Positions 17,292 to 26,453 of a DNA stretch of 64,000 nt are shown one piece after another (position 1 is the stretch's first letter; the number at the start of each line of letters is the position of its first letter). Below the pieces are notes generated by a model. That model saw only the letters and a program-made list of their open reading frames with translations, searched no databases and was not told where the DNA came from. The position numbers and the translations under genes are program-made. The stretch is from positions 1 through 64,000 of the forward strand of contig CAMEOT010000015.1 of NCBI GenBank assembly GCA_945929965.1. The letters are read 5' to 3'. The stretch is from an uncultured Lachnospiraceae bacterium (lineage in GTDB: Bacteria > Bacillota > Clostridia > Lachnospirales > Lachnospiraceae).

Positions 17292-18137
17292 ATGTCCATG
17301 AAATACAAGATTGAGAAGAACACCGTACAGGAGACACTGATCATCCCGCTTTATTCCCGGAAGCTATGCTCGGAGTTGTATCCGAACCTATATCGGGACG
17401 AGATGGCGGTACACCTGATCGACCAGATCGACTATGATTTTTCACAGGTGGAGAAAAAATCCCACGGCCTGATGCAGCGTTTCGGTTCGCTGGAGGTTGC
17501 CATGCGGCAGAATGACCTTGCGTGGGAGGTACAAAATTACCTGGCAGATCATCCTGATGCGGCGGTGGTCAATTTGGGCTGTGGACTTGACGGTACCGGC
17601 AGAGCCTGTGACAATGGCAGCTGTAAAATTTACAATCTGGATTTTCCGGATGTTATCGCCGTACGCAATCAATTACTGCCTGCCGGAGACCGTGAGGAAA
17701 ATATTCCCTGCAATTTGAATGATACGGAATGGTTTACCAAAATCGACGCGTCCGAAGGGGCGATATTTTTTGCCTCCGGAGTATTCTATTATTTTCTGAC
17801 GGAGCAAGTCAGGACGCTGGTACAGGCAATGGCTGACAGTTTTCCCGGTGGTGTGCTGGTATTCGACGCGGCGAACCGGACAGCGGTTAAGATGATAGCA
17901 AAGACATGGCTAAGGAGCGCTAAAATTCAGGATGTGGGCGCGTATTTTGCGGTTTCGGATGCGAAAAGTGAGCTTTCCCCGTGGGACAGCAGATTGCAGG
18001 TTACAAGCCGTGGCTATATGCTGGGCTATAATGATCTTCGAGACCCTTCCGTCAGCGGATTGTTCCGCTTCCTTGCCAAGACCGGCGACGGAATCATGAA
18101 GATGCAGATTGTAAGGATCTGTTTTGGTCAGAAGTGA
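17292..18137 (+). CDS. SAM-dependent methyltransferase, LCMT/TcmP-like
   Basis: 281 residues of the leucine-carboxyl-methyltransferase-like class (PPM1/PPM2/TcmP), which methylate carboxyl or hydroxyl groups. Visible blocks are the N-terminal VQETLIIPLYSRKLCSELYP, AVVNLGCGLDGTGRAC (SAM motif I, about 91-106), IYNLDFPDVIAVRNQLLP (acidic ribose-binding region) and a mid-protein FFASGVFYYFLTEQV. ATG 17298 is an equally possible start. Two palindromic GTTAG-N6-CTAAC sites precede it, suggesting metal-type repression; such methyltransferases are sometimes found with iron-uptake genes. The substrate is unknown. Confidence 0.8.
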   Translation: MSMKYKIEKNTVQETLIIPLYSRKLCSELYPNLYRDEMAVHLIDQIDYDFSQVEKKSHGLMQRFGSLEVAMRQNDLAWEVQNYLADHPDAAVVNLGCGLDGTGRACDNGSCKIYNLDFPDVIAVRNQLLPAGDREENIPCNLNDTEWFTKIDASEGAIFFASGVFYYFLTEQVRTLVQAMADSFPGGVLVFDAANRTAVKMIAKTWLRSAKIQDVGAYFAVSDAKSELSPWDSRLQVTSRGYMLGYNDLRDPSVSGLFRFLAKTGDGIMKMQIVRICFGQK

Positions 18138-18162
18138 AATGGCAGGAATTAGAAAATACTTC

Positions 18163-18222
18163 TTGACAAATACCCCACAGGGGTATATCTTGTAGAAAAA
18201 GACAAGATACCCCTATGGGGTA
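18163..18222 (+). promoter_or_regulatory. csoR-copA promoter with two CsoR-type operators
   Basis: TTGACA (18163-18168) and TATCTT (18186-18191) are 17 bp apart, and the spacer contains the palindrome TACCCCACAGGGGTA (18171-18185). A second palindrome, TACCCCTATGGGGTA (18208-18222), lies just downstream of the start site. G/C-rich palindromes of this kind are typical CsoR sites, so the repressor likely controls its own operon. Confidence 0.85.
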
Positions 18223-18349
18223 TTTTGCATGGCTGCAACAATTAGTCCTTCTACATACATTGAACGCTGTTATGTGATCGGAGGACAATAAAGAATATGT
18301 GGGCATTTAGAAAAAAATAGCAGGAACCGGCTTCAGAATGGGAGAAAGT

Positions 18350-18685
18350 ATGGCAGAACAATTAAAAGAAAAATTAGAAGAGAAGGGCATGAAATGTTGC
18401 CATTGTCATCAGAAAGCAACACCTCGCTCTGAAACAGAAAGAAAACAATTACAGAACCGTTTAAGCCGCATGACGGGACAACTGAACGGTATCAGCCGGA
18501 TGTTGGAAGAAAACCGATACTGCGGAGATATCCTGACGCAGGTAGCTGCGGTGGAGAGCGCCCTTCAGGCTTTTGGCTATGCGATTCTGAAGGAGCATAT
18601 GGAGACCTGCGTGGTGGAAGAGATCCGGAAGGGGAATACGGATATCGTAGAGGAAGCAGTGGATCTGGTGAAAAAATTGAAATAA
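18350..18685 (+). CDS. csoR: CsoR-family copper-sensing repressor
   Basis: About 111 residues, a four-helix CsoR/RcnR/FrmR protein. The copper ligand set Cys-His-Cys is present: RYCGDIL, then KEHMETCV, i.e. Cys with a later H-x3-C. The N-terminus adds an unusual CCHCH cluster (residues about 15-19) that could bind metal as well. The core RLSRMTGQLNGISRMLEENRYC is the family signature. ATG 18350 is chosen for GGGAG five bases upstream; ATG 18338 has no ribosome site. Copper binding should release the two palindromic operators upstream and induce copA. Confidence 0.88.
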   Translation: MAEQLKEKLEEKGMKCCHCHQKATPRSETERKQLQNRLSRMTGQLNGISRMLEENRYCGDILTQVAAVESALQAFGYAILKEHMETCVVEEIRKGNTDIVEEAVDLVKKLK

Positions 18686-18781
18686 GTAGAGGCATGACTG
18701 CAGATAATACTGTAAATTCGTGCGGTAAGGCACTGAAAATAACGGAAACTTTGCAGGTTATGGAAAGGCAAGGCTATTTTT

Positions 18782-21664
18782 ATGAAGGAAAGATATCATG
18801 TAACGGGAATGTCCTGCTCCGCTTGCTCTTCGCATGTGGAAAAGGCAATCAATAAACTGGAAAATGTGGAAAAAGCATCCGTGAATCTGTTGACAGAGAC
18901 CATGGATGTGACCTATGACGAGACGAAGATCACTTCGGCGGAAATTATCGATGCTGTGGTGAAAGCAGGCTACGGCGCTTCGGTAATGACCGAAGGCAGT
19001 GCGGCAGGTGCAGGCGGACAGAGCACTTCCGGGAATGCGGGAAGTACAGGAAGGTCCGCAGCCGATGGCAAGCAGGAGCTGCAGCAGAAGCTGGATGCGG
19101 ATGCAAGAGCCATGAAATGGCGGCTTGGAATCTCCATCGGGTTCCTGATCCCGTTAATGTATGTGTCCATGCACCATATGCTCAAAGAATGGTTTGGGAT
19201 TCCGGTCCCCGCATTTATCGTGAATACCATGCACGGTAATGCCAACGCTATGAATTTTGCACTGACACAGTTTTTACTGTTGTTGCCGATTCTGTATGTG
19301 AACCGGAAGTTTTTCTCCGTAGGATTTAAAACCCTGGCGCACCGCAGCCCGAACATGGACAGCCTGATCGCCTTAGGATCCGGCGCGGCGCTTGTGTACG
19401 GCATTTTCGCCATGTACCGGATCAGCTATGGCTTAGGCTACGGTGACATGGCAGTAGTAGAGCAGTATTCCCACGATCTGTATTTTGAATCCTCCGGTAT
19501 GATCCTGACCCTGATCACGGTCGGAAAATATCTGGAGAGCCGTTCCAAGGGCAAGACCAGTGAGGCTATTACCAAACTGATGAATCTGGCCCCCAAGGTG
19601 GCAGTCCTCGTGACCGGGGACGGGCAGGAGAAGGAGGTGCCTACGGAAAGTCTGCAAAAGGGTGATATATTTCTGGTAAAGCCCGGAAGTCTGGTACCGG
19701 TGGATGGTATCGTGCTGGAGGGTAACTCCAGCGTGGACGAAGCAGCCATCACCGGTGAGAGTGTCCCTGTGGAGAAGCAGGCAGGCGACCATGTGGTCTC
19801 TGCAACCGTGAACAAGGCGGGCTTCTTAAAATGTCGTGCGGATCGTGTCGGTGATGACACCACGCTGGCACAGATCATCCGCCTGGTGGAGGAAGCCAGC
19901 GCCAGCAAGGCTCCGATCGCACAACTGGCAGATAAAGTGGCAGGGGTCTTCGTGCCTACGGTCATTACCATTTCCCTGATCACACTGGTCGTATGGCTGC
20001 TAAACGGCGCCACTGCGGAATTCGCTATTTCCACAGCCATTGCCGTACTGGTGATTTCCTGTCCCTGCGCGCTGGGACTGGCAACTCCGGTGGCTATCAT
20101 GGTGGGAACCGGCGTAGGAGCAGGTAACGGCATCCTGATCAAGACTGGGGAAGCCTTACAGCAGGCTAAGGAGATCGACACCGTGGTACTGGACAAGACC
20201 GGAACCATCACAAGCGGCAAGTTAAAGGTAGAAGAAATAGGCGGTTATCAGAGTGATTTCCCTGCGGATGCCATGATGCAGATCGCGGCGGCACTGGAGA
20301 AAAAAAGTGAGCATCCCCTGGCGGAGGCGGTAGTGGAATATGCGGAAAGCTTCCGGCTGACAATTCCGGAGATCGTGGATTTCAAGGCAACCTTCGGGTG
20401 TGGTGTGGAAGGTGCGCTGGCAGCAGATTTCCTGGCAGTGGAAGCAACAAAAAATGACGGCCCTACGGCGGTGTTTTATGCCGGAAAACTGAGCAATGGT
20501 TCAAACACCTCTGGGAATGGGACACGTAAGGCTCCGCCAACCGGGAATACAGTGCCGGATACCGGTAGTGTATTCCCGGCAGGCACAAAGTTCTATGTAG
20601 GCAATCTTGCATTTTTACAAGAGAAAAATATCACACTGCCGCAGGGAGCCGCAGAAGGTCTGAACCGAATGGCAGACGAAGGCATGACACCGCTTCTGGT
20701 GGCGCAGGAAGGAAGATTCTTAGGCATCATCGGTGTATCAGATACTGTCAAAGCCACCTCCTATGAAGCAATCAACGCATGGGAGAAAATGGGTGTCAGA
20801 GTCATTATGCTGACCGGAGACAACCGCCGCACCGCGGAAGCCGTACGGCAGAAGCTGGGGATCTCCGAAGTCGTGGCAGAGGTACTGCCGCAGGATAAGG
20901 AGAAAAAGGTCAGTGAGTTAAAGCGTCAGGGACACAAGGTGGCAATGATCGGTGACGGTATCAACGATGCTCCCGCACTGGCGGCAGCAGATGTGGGTAT
21001 GGCCATCGGCGCAGGTACCGATGTCGCCATGGAGAGTGCCGACATTATCCTGATGAAAAACGATCTTCGGGATGCGGTGACTGCCATGAAGCTGAGCCGT
21101 GCCGTGATCCGCAATATTAAGGAAAACCTGTTCTGGGCATTTTTCTACAACTGCATCGGCATCCCTCTGGCAGCCGGTGTGTTGTATCCGGCATTCCAGA
21201 TCCGGCTGAATCCCATGTTCGGCGCGGCAGCCATGAGCTTAAGCAGTATCTTCGTCGTGGGAAATGCCCTGCGGCTGAGAGGTTTTAAGAGCGGATTCAC
21301 CCCGCTGAAAAAGGGAACACCGAAAGCATCCCATAAGGAAACAGAGATAGCGCATGCAGCTGCGGAGGAAGAACAGTGCATATTGAAAGCCCCCGCAGAG
21401 CAAAATAACAGACAAGATGTAAAGCAGGAGAAAGAGAGGACAAACACAATGACAAAAGTAATCAGCATCGAAGGAATGATGTGCAACCACTGCACCGGAA
21501 CCGTACAGAAGGCACTGGAGGCAGTAGAAGGTGTGAAAGTCGTAACCATGAGTCTGGAGCAGAAAAACGCTGCCGTGGAACTGGCTTCCGATGTGGCAGA
21601 TGAGGTACTGACCAAGGCTGTGGTGGACGCAGGATATGAAGTGAAGGGAATTACCACAAAATAA
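18782..21664 (+). CDS. copA: Copper-exporting P-type ATPase with C-terminal CopZ-like domain
   Basis: 960 residues. An N-terminal heavy-metal domain with GMSCSAC (Cys12, Cys15) and a low-complexity linker are followed by the P1B ATPase core: TGES (A-domain), CPC in ISCPCALGLATPV, DKTGTITSG (phosphorylation Asp), SEHPLAEA and GDGINDAPAL. The nucleotide domain holds an extra Gly/Ser/Thr-rich insert (about residues 575-600). A second heavy-metal domain with GMMCNHC (Cys901, Cys904) is fused at the C-terminus, which is unusual. Its own ribosome site and ATG are embedded in frame, so a separate chaperone may also be made. It exports Cu(I) and is controlled by CsoR. Confidence 0.93.
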   Translation: MKERYHVTGMSCSACSSHVEKAINKLENVEKASVNLLTETMDVTYDETKITSAEIIDAVVKAGYGASVMTEGSAAGAGGQSTSGNAGSTGRSAADGKQELQQKLDADARAMKWRLGISIGFLIPLMYVSMHHMLKEWFGIPVPAFIVNTMHGNANAMNFALTQFLLLLPILYVNRKFFSVGFKTLAHRSPNMDSLIALGSGAALVYGIFAMYRISYGLGYGDMAVVEQYSHDLYFESSGMILTLITVGKYLESRSKGKTSEAITKLMNLAPKVAVLVTGDGQEKEVPTESLQKGDIFLVKPGSLVPVDGIVLEGNSSVDEAAITGESVPVEKQAGDHVVSATVNKAGFLKCRADRVGDDTTLAQIIRLVEEASASKAPIAQLADKVAGVFVPTVITISLITLVVWLLNGATAEFAISTAIAVLVISCPCALGLATPVAIMVGTGVGAGNGILIKTGEALQQAKEIDTVVLDKTGTITSGKLKVEEIGGYQSDFPADAMMQIAAALEKKSEHPLAEAVVEYAESFRLTIPEIVDFKATFGCGVEGALAADFLAVEATKNDGPTAVFYAGKLSNGSNTSGNGTRKAPPTGNTVPDTGSVFPAGTKFYVGNLAFLQEKNITLPQGAAEGLNRMADEGMTPLLVAQEGRFLGIIGVSDTVKATSYEAINAWEKMGVRVIMLTGDNRRTAEAVRQKLGISEVVAEVLPQDKEKKVSELKRQGHKVAMIGDGINDAPALAAADVGMAIGAGTDVAMESADIILMKNDLRDAVTAMKLSRAVIRNIKENLFWAFFYNCIGIPLAAGVLYPAFQIRLNPMFGAAAMSLSSIFVVGNALRLRGFKSGFTPLKKGTPKASHKETEIAHAAAEEEQCILKAPAEQNNRQDVKQEKERTNTMTKVISIEGMMCNHCTGTVQKALEAVEGVKVVTMSLEQKNAAVELASDVADEVLTKAVVDAGYEVKGITTK
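21449..21664 (+). CDS. Possible internal CopZ-like copper chaperone start
   Basis: An ATG at 21449, in frame with copA (codon 890), has AGGAG at 21426-21430 and GAGAGG at 21434-21439, the latter 9 bases upstream. From it a 71-residue heavy-metal-associated domain would be made, starting MTKVISIEGMMCNHC, which is the size and sequence type of free CopZ. The gene therefore looks like a copZ cistron that lost the copA stop codon, and may still be translated alone. Only the layout is seen; the separate product is inferred. Confidence 0.45.
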   Translation: MTKVISIEGMMCNHCTGTVQKALEAVEGVKVVTMSLEQKNAAVELASDVADEVLTKAVVDAGYEVKGITTK

Positions 21665-21755
21665 GGTTTTACCGTCAGCTTTTGCCAACGTAAAAGGAGA
21701 AATGGCGCTGACCAGATGTTATGTTTACAGACATGACACTGGGCAGCGCCGTTTT

Positions 21756-21980
21756 GGGTCTATAGAGGAAAAAGTGATCCACAGGTACTTTTCACTATTG
21801 TATTTCAGGAATTTTTGCGGCATATGGGTCTATACAGAAAAAAACGTCGTCTGGATACTTAAATCATGGAAAATGAGTATCTGGAAAGTAAATTTTTCTC
21901 TATAGACCCAAAGGGAAACATTTTGTATGATTTTATGACAGAAAAAGTATCTGAGCGTCATTTTTTTTCTGTATAGACCC
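21756..21980. repeat. Four-arm GGGTCTATA inverted repeat cluster
   Basis: Copies: GGGTCTATAGAGGAAAAA (21756-21773), GGGTCTATACAGAAAAAAA (21826-21844), inverted with GAG (21893-21909), and inverted with CAG (21961-21980). They are spaced about 70 bp apart. Copies 1 and 3 match each other best, and copies 2 and 4 match over 19 bp, so the pairs interlock. No gene is visible between 21665 and 22260. Confidence 0.6.
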
Positions 21981-22070
21981 ATGCAGAATAGAATGGTGTC
22001 AGCTGTTTCCAGTGGAAAAAGAAAAAAGATAATTTTCCAAATATTCTATATAAAGTTTATAATTTATTAA

Positions 22071-22186
22071 TTGATTTTCTTAGAATAAGTGTTATAGTAA
22101 CAATAGAACAGATGAGACAGAAAGCCTGTGAGTCTGTTCTATGCCAAATAAATATTGTCAAAGCTTTTTATGAATGTTGACATTCA
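22071..22186 (+). promoter_or_regulatory. clpB promoter and leader hairpins
   Basis: TTGATT (22071-22076), 16-bp spacer, TATAGT (22093-22098). Two inverted repeats follow: ATAGAACAGA/TCTGTTCTAT arms (22103-22112, 22133-22142) and TGAATGTTGACATTCA (22171-22186). No CIRCE element or clear CtsR site was seen. Confidence 0.5.
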
Positions 22187-22260
22187 ACAAAGCTCAGGCA
22201 ATGTTTAATGGTTCTGAACAGTTGCAAATTGTATAACCTTATGTGAGGAGGCGAACGATT

Positions 22261-24861
22261 ATGAATATTGATAAATTTACACAGAAATCCATAGAAGCCG
22301 TCAACGGCTGTGAAAAGCTCGCCATGGAATATGGCAACCAGGAGATCGAGCAGGAGCATCTGCTGTACAGTCTGCTGACCCTGGATGACAGTCTGATCTT
22401 AAAGCTTGTGGAGAAGATGGAGATCCAGAAGGATCATTTTGTAAACCGCGCAAAACAGGCTTTGGAGAAGAGAGTAAAGGTACAGGGCGGTCAGCCCCAT
22501 GTCGGTCAGTATCTGAACAAGGTGCTGGTCAGCGCATCGGATGAAGCAAAACAGATGGGTGACGAATATGTCTCCGTAGAGCATCTGTTCCTTGCCATGA
22601 TCAAGAATCCCAACAAGGAGATCGCCGAGATCTGGAAGGAATACGGCATCACCAGAGAACGTTTCTTACAGGCTCTGTCTACCGTAAGAGGTAACCAAAG
22701 AGTCACCAGTGACAATCCGGAGGCTACTTATGATACCCTGGAGAAATACGGTCAGGATCTGGTGGAGAAGGCAAGAAATCAGAAATTGGATCCCGTCATT
22801 GGACGTGACAGCGAGATCCGTAACGTGGTGCGTATCCTGTCCCGTAAGACGAAGAATAACCCTGTTCTGATCGGTGAACCCGGTGTCGGTAAGACCGCCG
22901 TGGTGGAAGGTCTGGCACAGCGTATCGTCAAGGGCGATGTCCCTCAGGGATTGAAGGACAAGAAGATCTTCGCACTGGATATGGGCGCACTGGTAGCCGG
23001 TGCAAAATACAGAGGCGAATTCGAGGAACGTCTGAAAGCCGTACTGGATGATGTGAAGAACAGTGACGGACAGATCATTCTGTTCATCGATGAACTGCAT
23101 ACCATTGTCGGTGCCGGTAAGACCGACGGTGCTCTGGATGCTGGCAATATGTTAAAGCCCATGCTGGCGCGTGGCGAACTGCACTGTATCGGTGCCACCA
23201 CCCTGGATGAGTACAGACAATATATTGAAAAAGATGCCGCTCTGGAACGTCGTTTCCAGCCGGTTATGGTAGAAGAGCCCACCGTGGAGGACACGATCTC
23301 CATCCTGCGTGGACTGAAGGACCGTTACGAAGTATATCACGGTGTCAAGATCATGGATAATGCGCTGGTAAGTGCAGCGGTACTTTCCAACCGTTATATC
23401 ACCGACAGATTCCTGCCGGATAAGGCAATTGACCTGGTGGATGAAGCCTGCGCCCTGATCAAGACTGAGATGGACAGTATGCCTACGGAGCTGGATGAAT
23501 TACAGCGTAAGGTGACACAGCTGGAGATCGAGGAAACTGCTCTGAAAAAAGAGGATGACCGGATCAGTAAGGAACGTCTGGCTGATCTGCAGAAGGAACT
23601 GGCAGAGTTAAAGGATCAGTTCAATACGAGAAAAGCACAGTGGGATAACGAGAAGGCATCCGTAGATAAGCTTTCCAAGCTGCGTGAGGACAGAGACCGT
23701 ATCAACAATGAGATCCAGATCGCAGAGCGGGAAGGAGACTATGAGAAAGCGGGCAGATTAAAATACAGCGAACTTCCTGCACTGGAGAAACAGCTGGAGC
23801 AGGAGGAAAATAAGGTCGGCGAATCGGATATGTCACTGGTGCATGAAAAGGTATCGGAGGAAGAGATCGCAAGGATCATTTCCCGCTGGACCGGCATCCC
23901 AGTAGCTAAACTGACTGAGAGTGAGCGTAACAAGACCCTTCATCTGGACGAAGAACTGCACAAACGTGTGGTTGGACAGGATGAAGGTGTGACCAAGGTT
24001 ACCGAAGCCATCATCCGTTCCAAAGCCGGTATCAAGGATCCCAGCAAGCCCATAGGTTCCTTCCTGTTCTTAGGACCTACCGGTGTAGGTAAGACGGAGC
24101 TGGCGAAGAGCCTGGCAGCAGCACTGTTTGACGACGAGAACAACATGGTTCGTATCGATATGAGTGAATACATGGAGAAATATTCTGTCTCCCGTCTGAT
24201 CGGTGCGCCTCCCGGATACGTAGGATACGAAGAGGGCGGTCAGCTGACCGAGGCTGTTCGGAGAAAACCTTACAGCGTGGTATTGTTCGATGAGATCGAA
24301 AAAGCCCATCCTGATGTATTCAATGTACTGTTACAGGTACTGGATGACGGGCGTATCACCGATTCTCAGGGGCGTACCGTAGATTTCAAGAATACCATCC
24401 TGATCATGACCTCCAACATCGGCGCAAGCTATCTGCTGGACGGCATCAACGAAGACGGCACCATCAAGCCGGAGGCAGAGGCAGCAGTCATGAACGATCT
24501 GCGTGCTCATTTCCGTCCGGAATTTCTGAACCGTCTGGATGAGACGATCCTGTTCAAGCCTCTGACCAAAGATAATATCGGCGGTATCATTCATCTGATC
24601 ATTGCCGATCTGAACAAGCGTCTGGAGGATAAGCAGTTGACGATCCGTTTGTCGGACGAGGCTATGCAGTACATCGTGGATAACGCGTATGATCCGGTCT
24701 ATGGTGCACGACCTCTGAAACGTTATATTCAGAAGTATGTGGAGACCCTGGCTGCCAAGATGATCCTGGCAGATCAGGTGGAGGAGGGTGATACCATCGT
24801 CATTACCGTAGAGGACGATAAGCTTTCCGCCAAATGTGAGAAAGGCTCTAAAAATAAATAA
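22261..24861 (+). CDS. clpB: ClpB disaggregase (HSP100)
   Basis: 866 residues, the standard ClpB length. The N-domain ([16 protein letters not shown]), NBD1 with Walker [10 protein letters not shown] and [16 protein letters not shown], the coiled-coil M-domain (about 400-520, heptad-rich, [20 protein letters not shown]), and NBD2 with Walker [16 protein letters not shown] and [26 protein letters not shown] are all present. It rescues aggregated proteins with DnaK. ATG 22261 is set by AGGAGG at 22246-22251; the in-frame GTG at 22243 lies upstream of that site. A terminator follows. Confidence 0.96.
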   Translation: MNIDKFTQKSIEAVNGCEKLAMEYGNQEIEQEHLLYSLLTLDDSLILKLVEKMEIQKDHFVNRAKQALEKRVKVQGGQPHVGQYLNKVLVSASDEAKQMGDEYVSVEHLFLAMIKNPNKEIAEIWKEYGITRERFLQALSTVRGNQRVTSDNPEATYDTLEKYGQDLVEKARNQKLDPVIGRDSEIRNVVRILSRKTKNNPVLIGEPGVGKTAVVEGLAQRIVKGDVPQGLKDKKIFALDMGALVAGAKYRGEFEERLKAVLDDVKNSDGQIILFIDELHTIVGAGKTDGALDAGNMLKPMLARGELHCIGATTLDEYRQYIEKDAALERRFQPVMVEEPTVEDTISILRGLKDRYEVYHGVKIMDNALVSAAVLSNRYITDRFLPDKAIDLVDEACALIKTEMDSMPTELDELQRKVTQLEIEETALKKEDDRISKERLADLQKELAELKDQFNTRKAQWDNEKASVDKLSKLREDRDRINNEIQIAEREGDYEKAGRLKYSELPALEKQLEQEENKVGESDMSLVHEKVSEEEIARIISRWTGIPVAKLTESERNKTLHLDEELHKRVVGQDEGVTKVTEAIIRSKAGIKDPSKPIGSFLFLGPTGVGKTELAKSLAAALFDDENNMVRIDMSEYMEKYSVSRLIGAPPGYVGYEEGGQLTEAVRRKPYSVVLFDEIEKAHPDVFNVLLQVLDDGRITDSQGRTVDFKNTILIMTSNIGASYLLDGINEDGTIKPEAEAAVMNDLRAHFRPEFLNRLDETILFKPLTKDNIGGIIHLIIADLNKRLEDKQLTIRLSDEAMQYIVDNAYDPVYGARPLKRYIQKYVETLAAKMILADQVEEGDTIVITVEDDKLSAKCEKGSKNK

Positions 24862-24870
24862 ACAGTAATA

Positions 24871-24913
24871 CGAAAAGCGAAAGTGGCAGACTTGTCATTT
24901 TCGCTTTTTTCGT
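24871..24913 (+). terminator. clpB terminator
   Basis: Arms CGAAAAGCGAAA and TTTCGCTTTTTTCG form a long stem with internal pairing and a T-run. Confidence 0.75.
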
Positions 24914-24955
24914 TTAAGATAATGGTAATAAAATTTTTAAAGTGAGGTTTTATTT

Positions 24956-25129
24956 ATGATACCACAGGATCCGGTCATGTTATTAAGCTTTATCAATCTG
25001 AAACTCCGTGACTACTACGGAAGCCTGGAGCAGCTCTGCGATGATCTGGAAGTGAATGAACAGGAGATCAGGGATAAGCTGGCATCCATCGATTATCATT
25101 ACAATGAAGAGAGGAATCAGTTTGTATAA
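24956..25129 (+). CDS. DUF4250 small protein
   Basis: A 57-residue protein that matches the DUF4250 pattern: start with PxDPVMLLSxxNxKLRDxY, centre with SLEQLCDDLEVNEQEIRDKLASIDYHYN, end with ERNQFV. The family is conserved in Clostridia and has no known function. The fold looks like a small helix-turn-helix. GTGAGG lies 8 bases before ATG 24956. The stop overlaps the start of the ASKHA gene, so the two are translationally coupled, which ties this orphan family to that protein here. Confidence 0.8.
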   Translation: MIPQDPVMLLSFINLKLRDYYGSLEQLCDDLEVNEQEIRDKLASIDYHYNEERNQFV

Positions 25130-26351
25130 TACAACCAGCAGTCTTACAGGGAAAAAGGGAACCAGATGTCTGATCTGCACCGGCTGCGGCAGATGTCCCG
25201 GAGTGATCCGGGAGATGCAGGTGGTGACGGAAAAGCTGGAGCTTCCTCCGTTATCTTTGCAGAATACGGAAGGTATCCGGCTGATGACAGTGGATATCGG
25301 AACTACTACCATTGCTATGCAGCTCTATGATGCAGACGGTAAAATAGTGGACAGTTGTCCGAGTGTGAATCCCCAGGTCAGCTACGGTGCCGATGTACTC
25401 TCCCGGATAGAGGCGGCAAGGGATCCGGGGAAAGCAGCGGATATGCAGAAAAAAGTCCTGGGCCTCATTGAAAAGGGAGTGCAGCGGTTTTCCAAAAAAA
25501 TACAGGAGAAGGAGTCTATACAGATGGTCATTGCGGCGAATACCACTATGACCTATCTGCTGATGGGCTGGGATCCGGCAGAGCTGGGCAGGGCACCTTT
25601 TCAGGTAAGTCATTGCGGAGCTGTGGACACGCAGATCGCAGGCATTTCCTGTCATATTATTCCCGGATTGTCTGCCTTTGTCGGCGGGGACATCACAGCG
25701 GGAATACTGGCCTGTCAAATGCTGGAGCAGGAGGAACCTATGCTGCTCATCGATCTGGGTACCAATGGTGAGATGGCGCTGGGAAATAGACAGAAGCTGT
25801 ATGCCTGTGCCACGGCGGCGGGACCTGCCTTCGAGGGCGGGGCAAACCGTGGTATCTGGGGTGCGGATATGGTGAATTTGTTACAAGAGCTTCTGGAAGA
25901 AGGACTGATGGATCGGCAGGGACTGTTAAAGGAACCCTATTTCACGAGGGGGATCCGTATCGGAGATGTACTTGTGACGAAAGAAGCCGTGCGTGCGGTA
26001 CAACTGGCGAAGGGAGCCATTGCCGCAGGCATAGAGATCCTGACGGAAAGCTATGGAATAAGACTTTCGGATATTTCCAAGGTAGTGCTGGCAGGAGGTT
26101 TTGGCTATTATCTGGACCCGAAGGCAGCTGCCGCCATCGGACTGCTTCCGAAGGAACTGACAGATCGTACTGTGACCGGCGGAAACACGGCACTTAGTGG
26201 TGCTGCACTGGTGGGAAACAGGATACTGACCGGACAGCTGCGATCATGGGATGATTTGCACCGGCGGCAGGAATTACAGATTCAGATATTGAATCTGGCG
26301 GAGCAGGTAAAATTCACAGAAACATTCTTGAAAAAGATGGATTTTTGTTAA
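25122..26351 (+). CDS. ASKHA-domain corrinoid-activation-type ATPase (RACo/RamA-like)
   Basis: About 409 residues. A short N-terminal cysteine motif CxxCxxCxxC (CLICTGCGRC, residues about 16-25) is followed by an ASKHA ATPase: VDIGTTTIAMQLYD, VNPQVSYGADVLSRIEAA, MLLIDLGTNGEMAL, TAAGPAFEGG and KVVLAGGFGYYLDP. These blocks match DUF4445/RACo proteins, which reductively activate corrinoid proteins. Known RACo proteins carry a larger 2Fe-2S domain. The start is taken as TTG 25122, with GAGAGGA 7-8 bases upstream, overlapping the DUF4250 stop; ATG 25056 and 25104 have no good ribosome site. No corrinoid protein or methyltransferase is adjacent, so the partner is unknown. Confidence 0.78.
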   Translation: MYNTTSSLTGKKGTRCLICTGCGRCPGVIREMQVVTEKLELPPLSLQNTEGIRLMTVDIGTTTIAMQLYDADGKIVDSCPSVNPQVSYGADVLSRIEAARDPGKAADMQKKVLGLIEKGVQRFSKKIQEKESIQMVIAANTTMTYLLMGWDPAELGRAPFQVSHCGAVDTQIAGISCHIIPGLSAFVGGDITAGILACQMLEQEEPMLLIDLGTNGEMALGNRQKLYACATAAGPAFEGGANRGIWGADMVNLLQELLEEGLMDRQGLLKEPYFTRGIRIGDVLVTKEAVRAVQLAKGAIAAGIEILTESYGIRLSDISKVVLAGGFGYYLDPKAAAAIGLLPKELTDRTVTGGNTALSGAALVGNRILTGQLRSWDDLHRRQELQIQILNLAEQVKFTETFLKKMDFC

Positions 26352-26453
26352 AATTGCGCAAAAAAATATAACAAAACACATAAAATGTTGTTTCATTATA
26401 GCAATAATTATGGTATACTTCTTAATATGATTACATGTATCGGAGGATATTGT

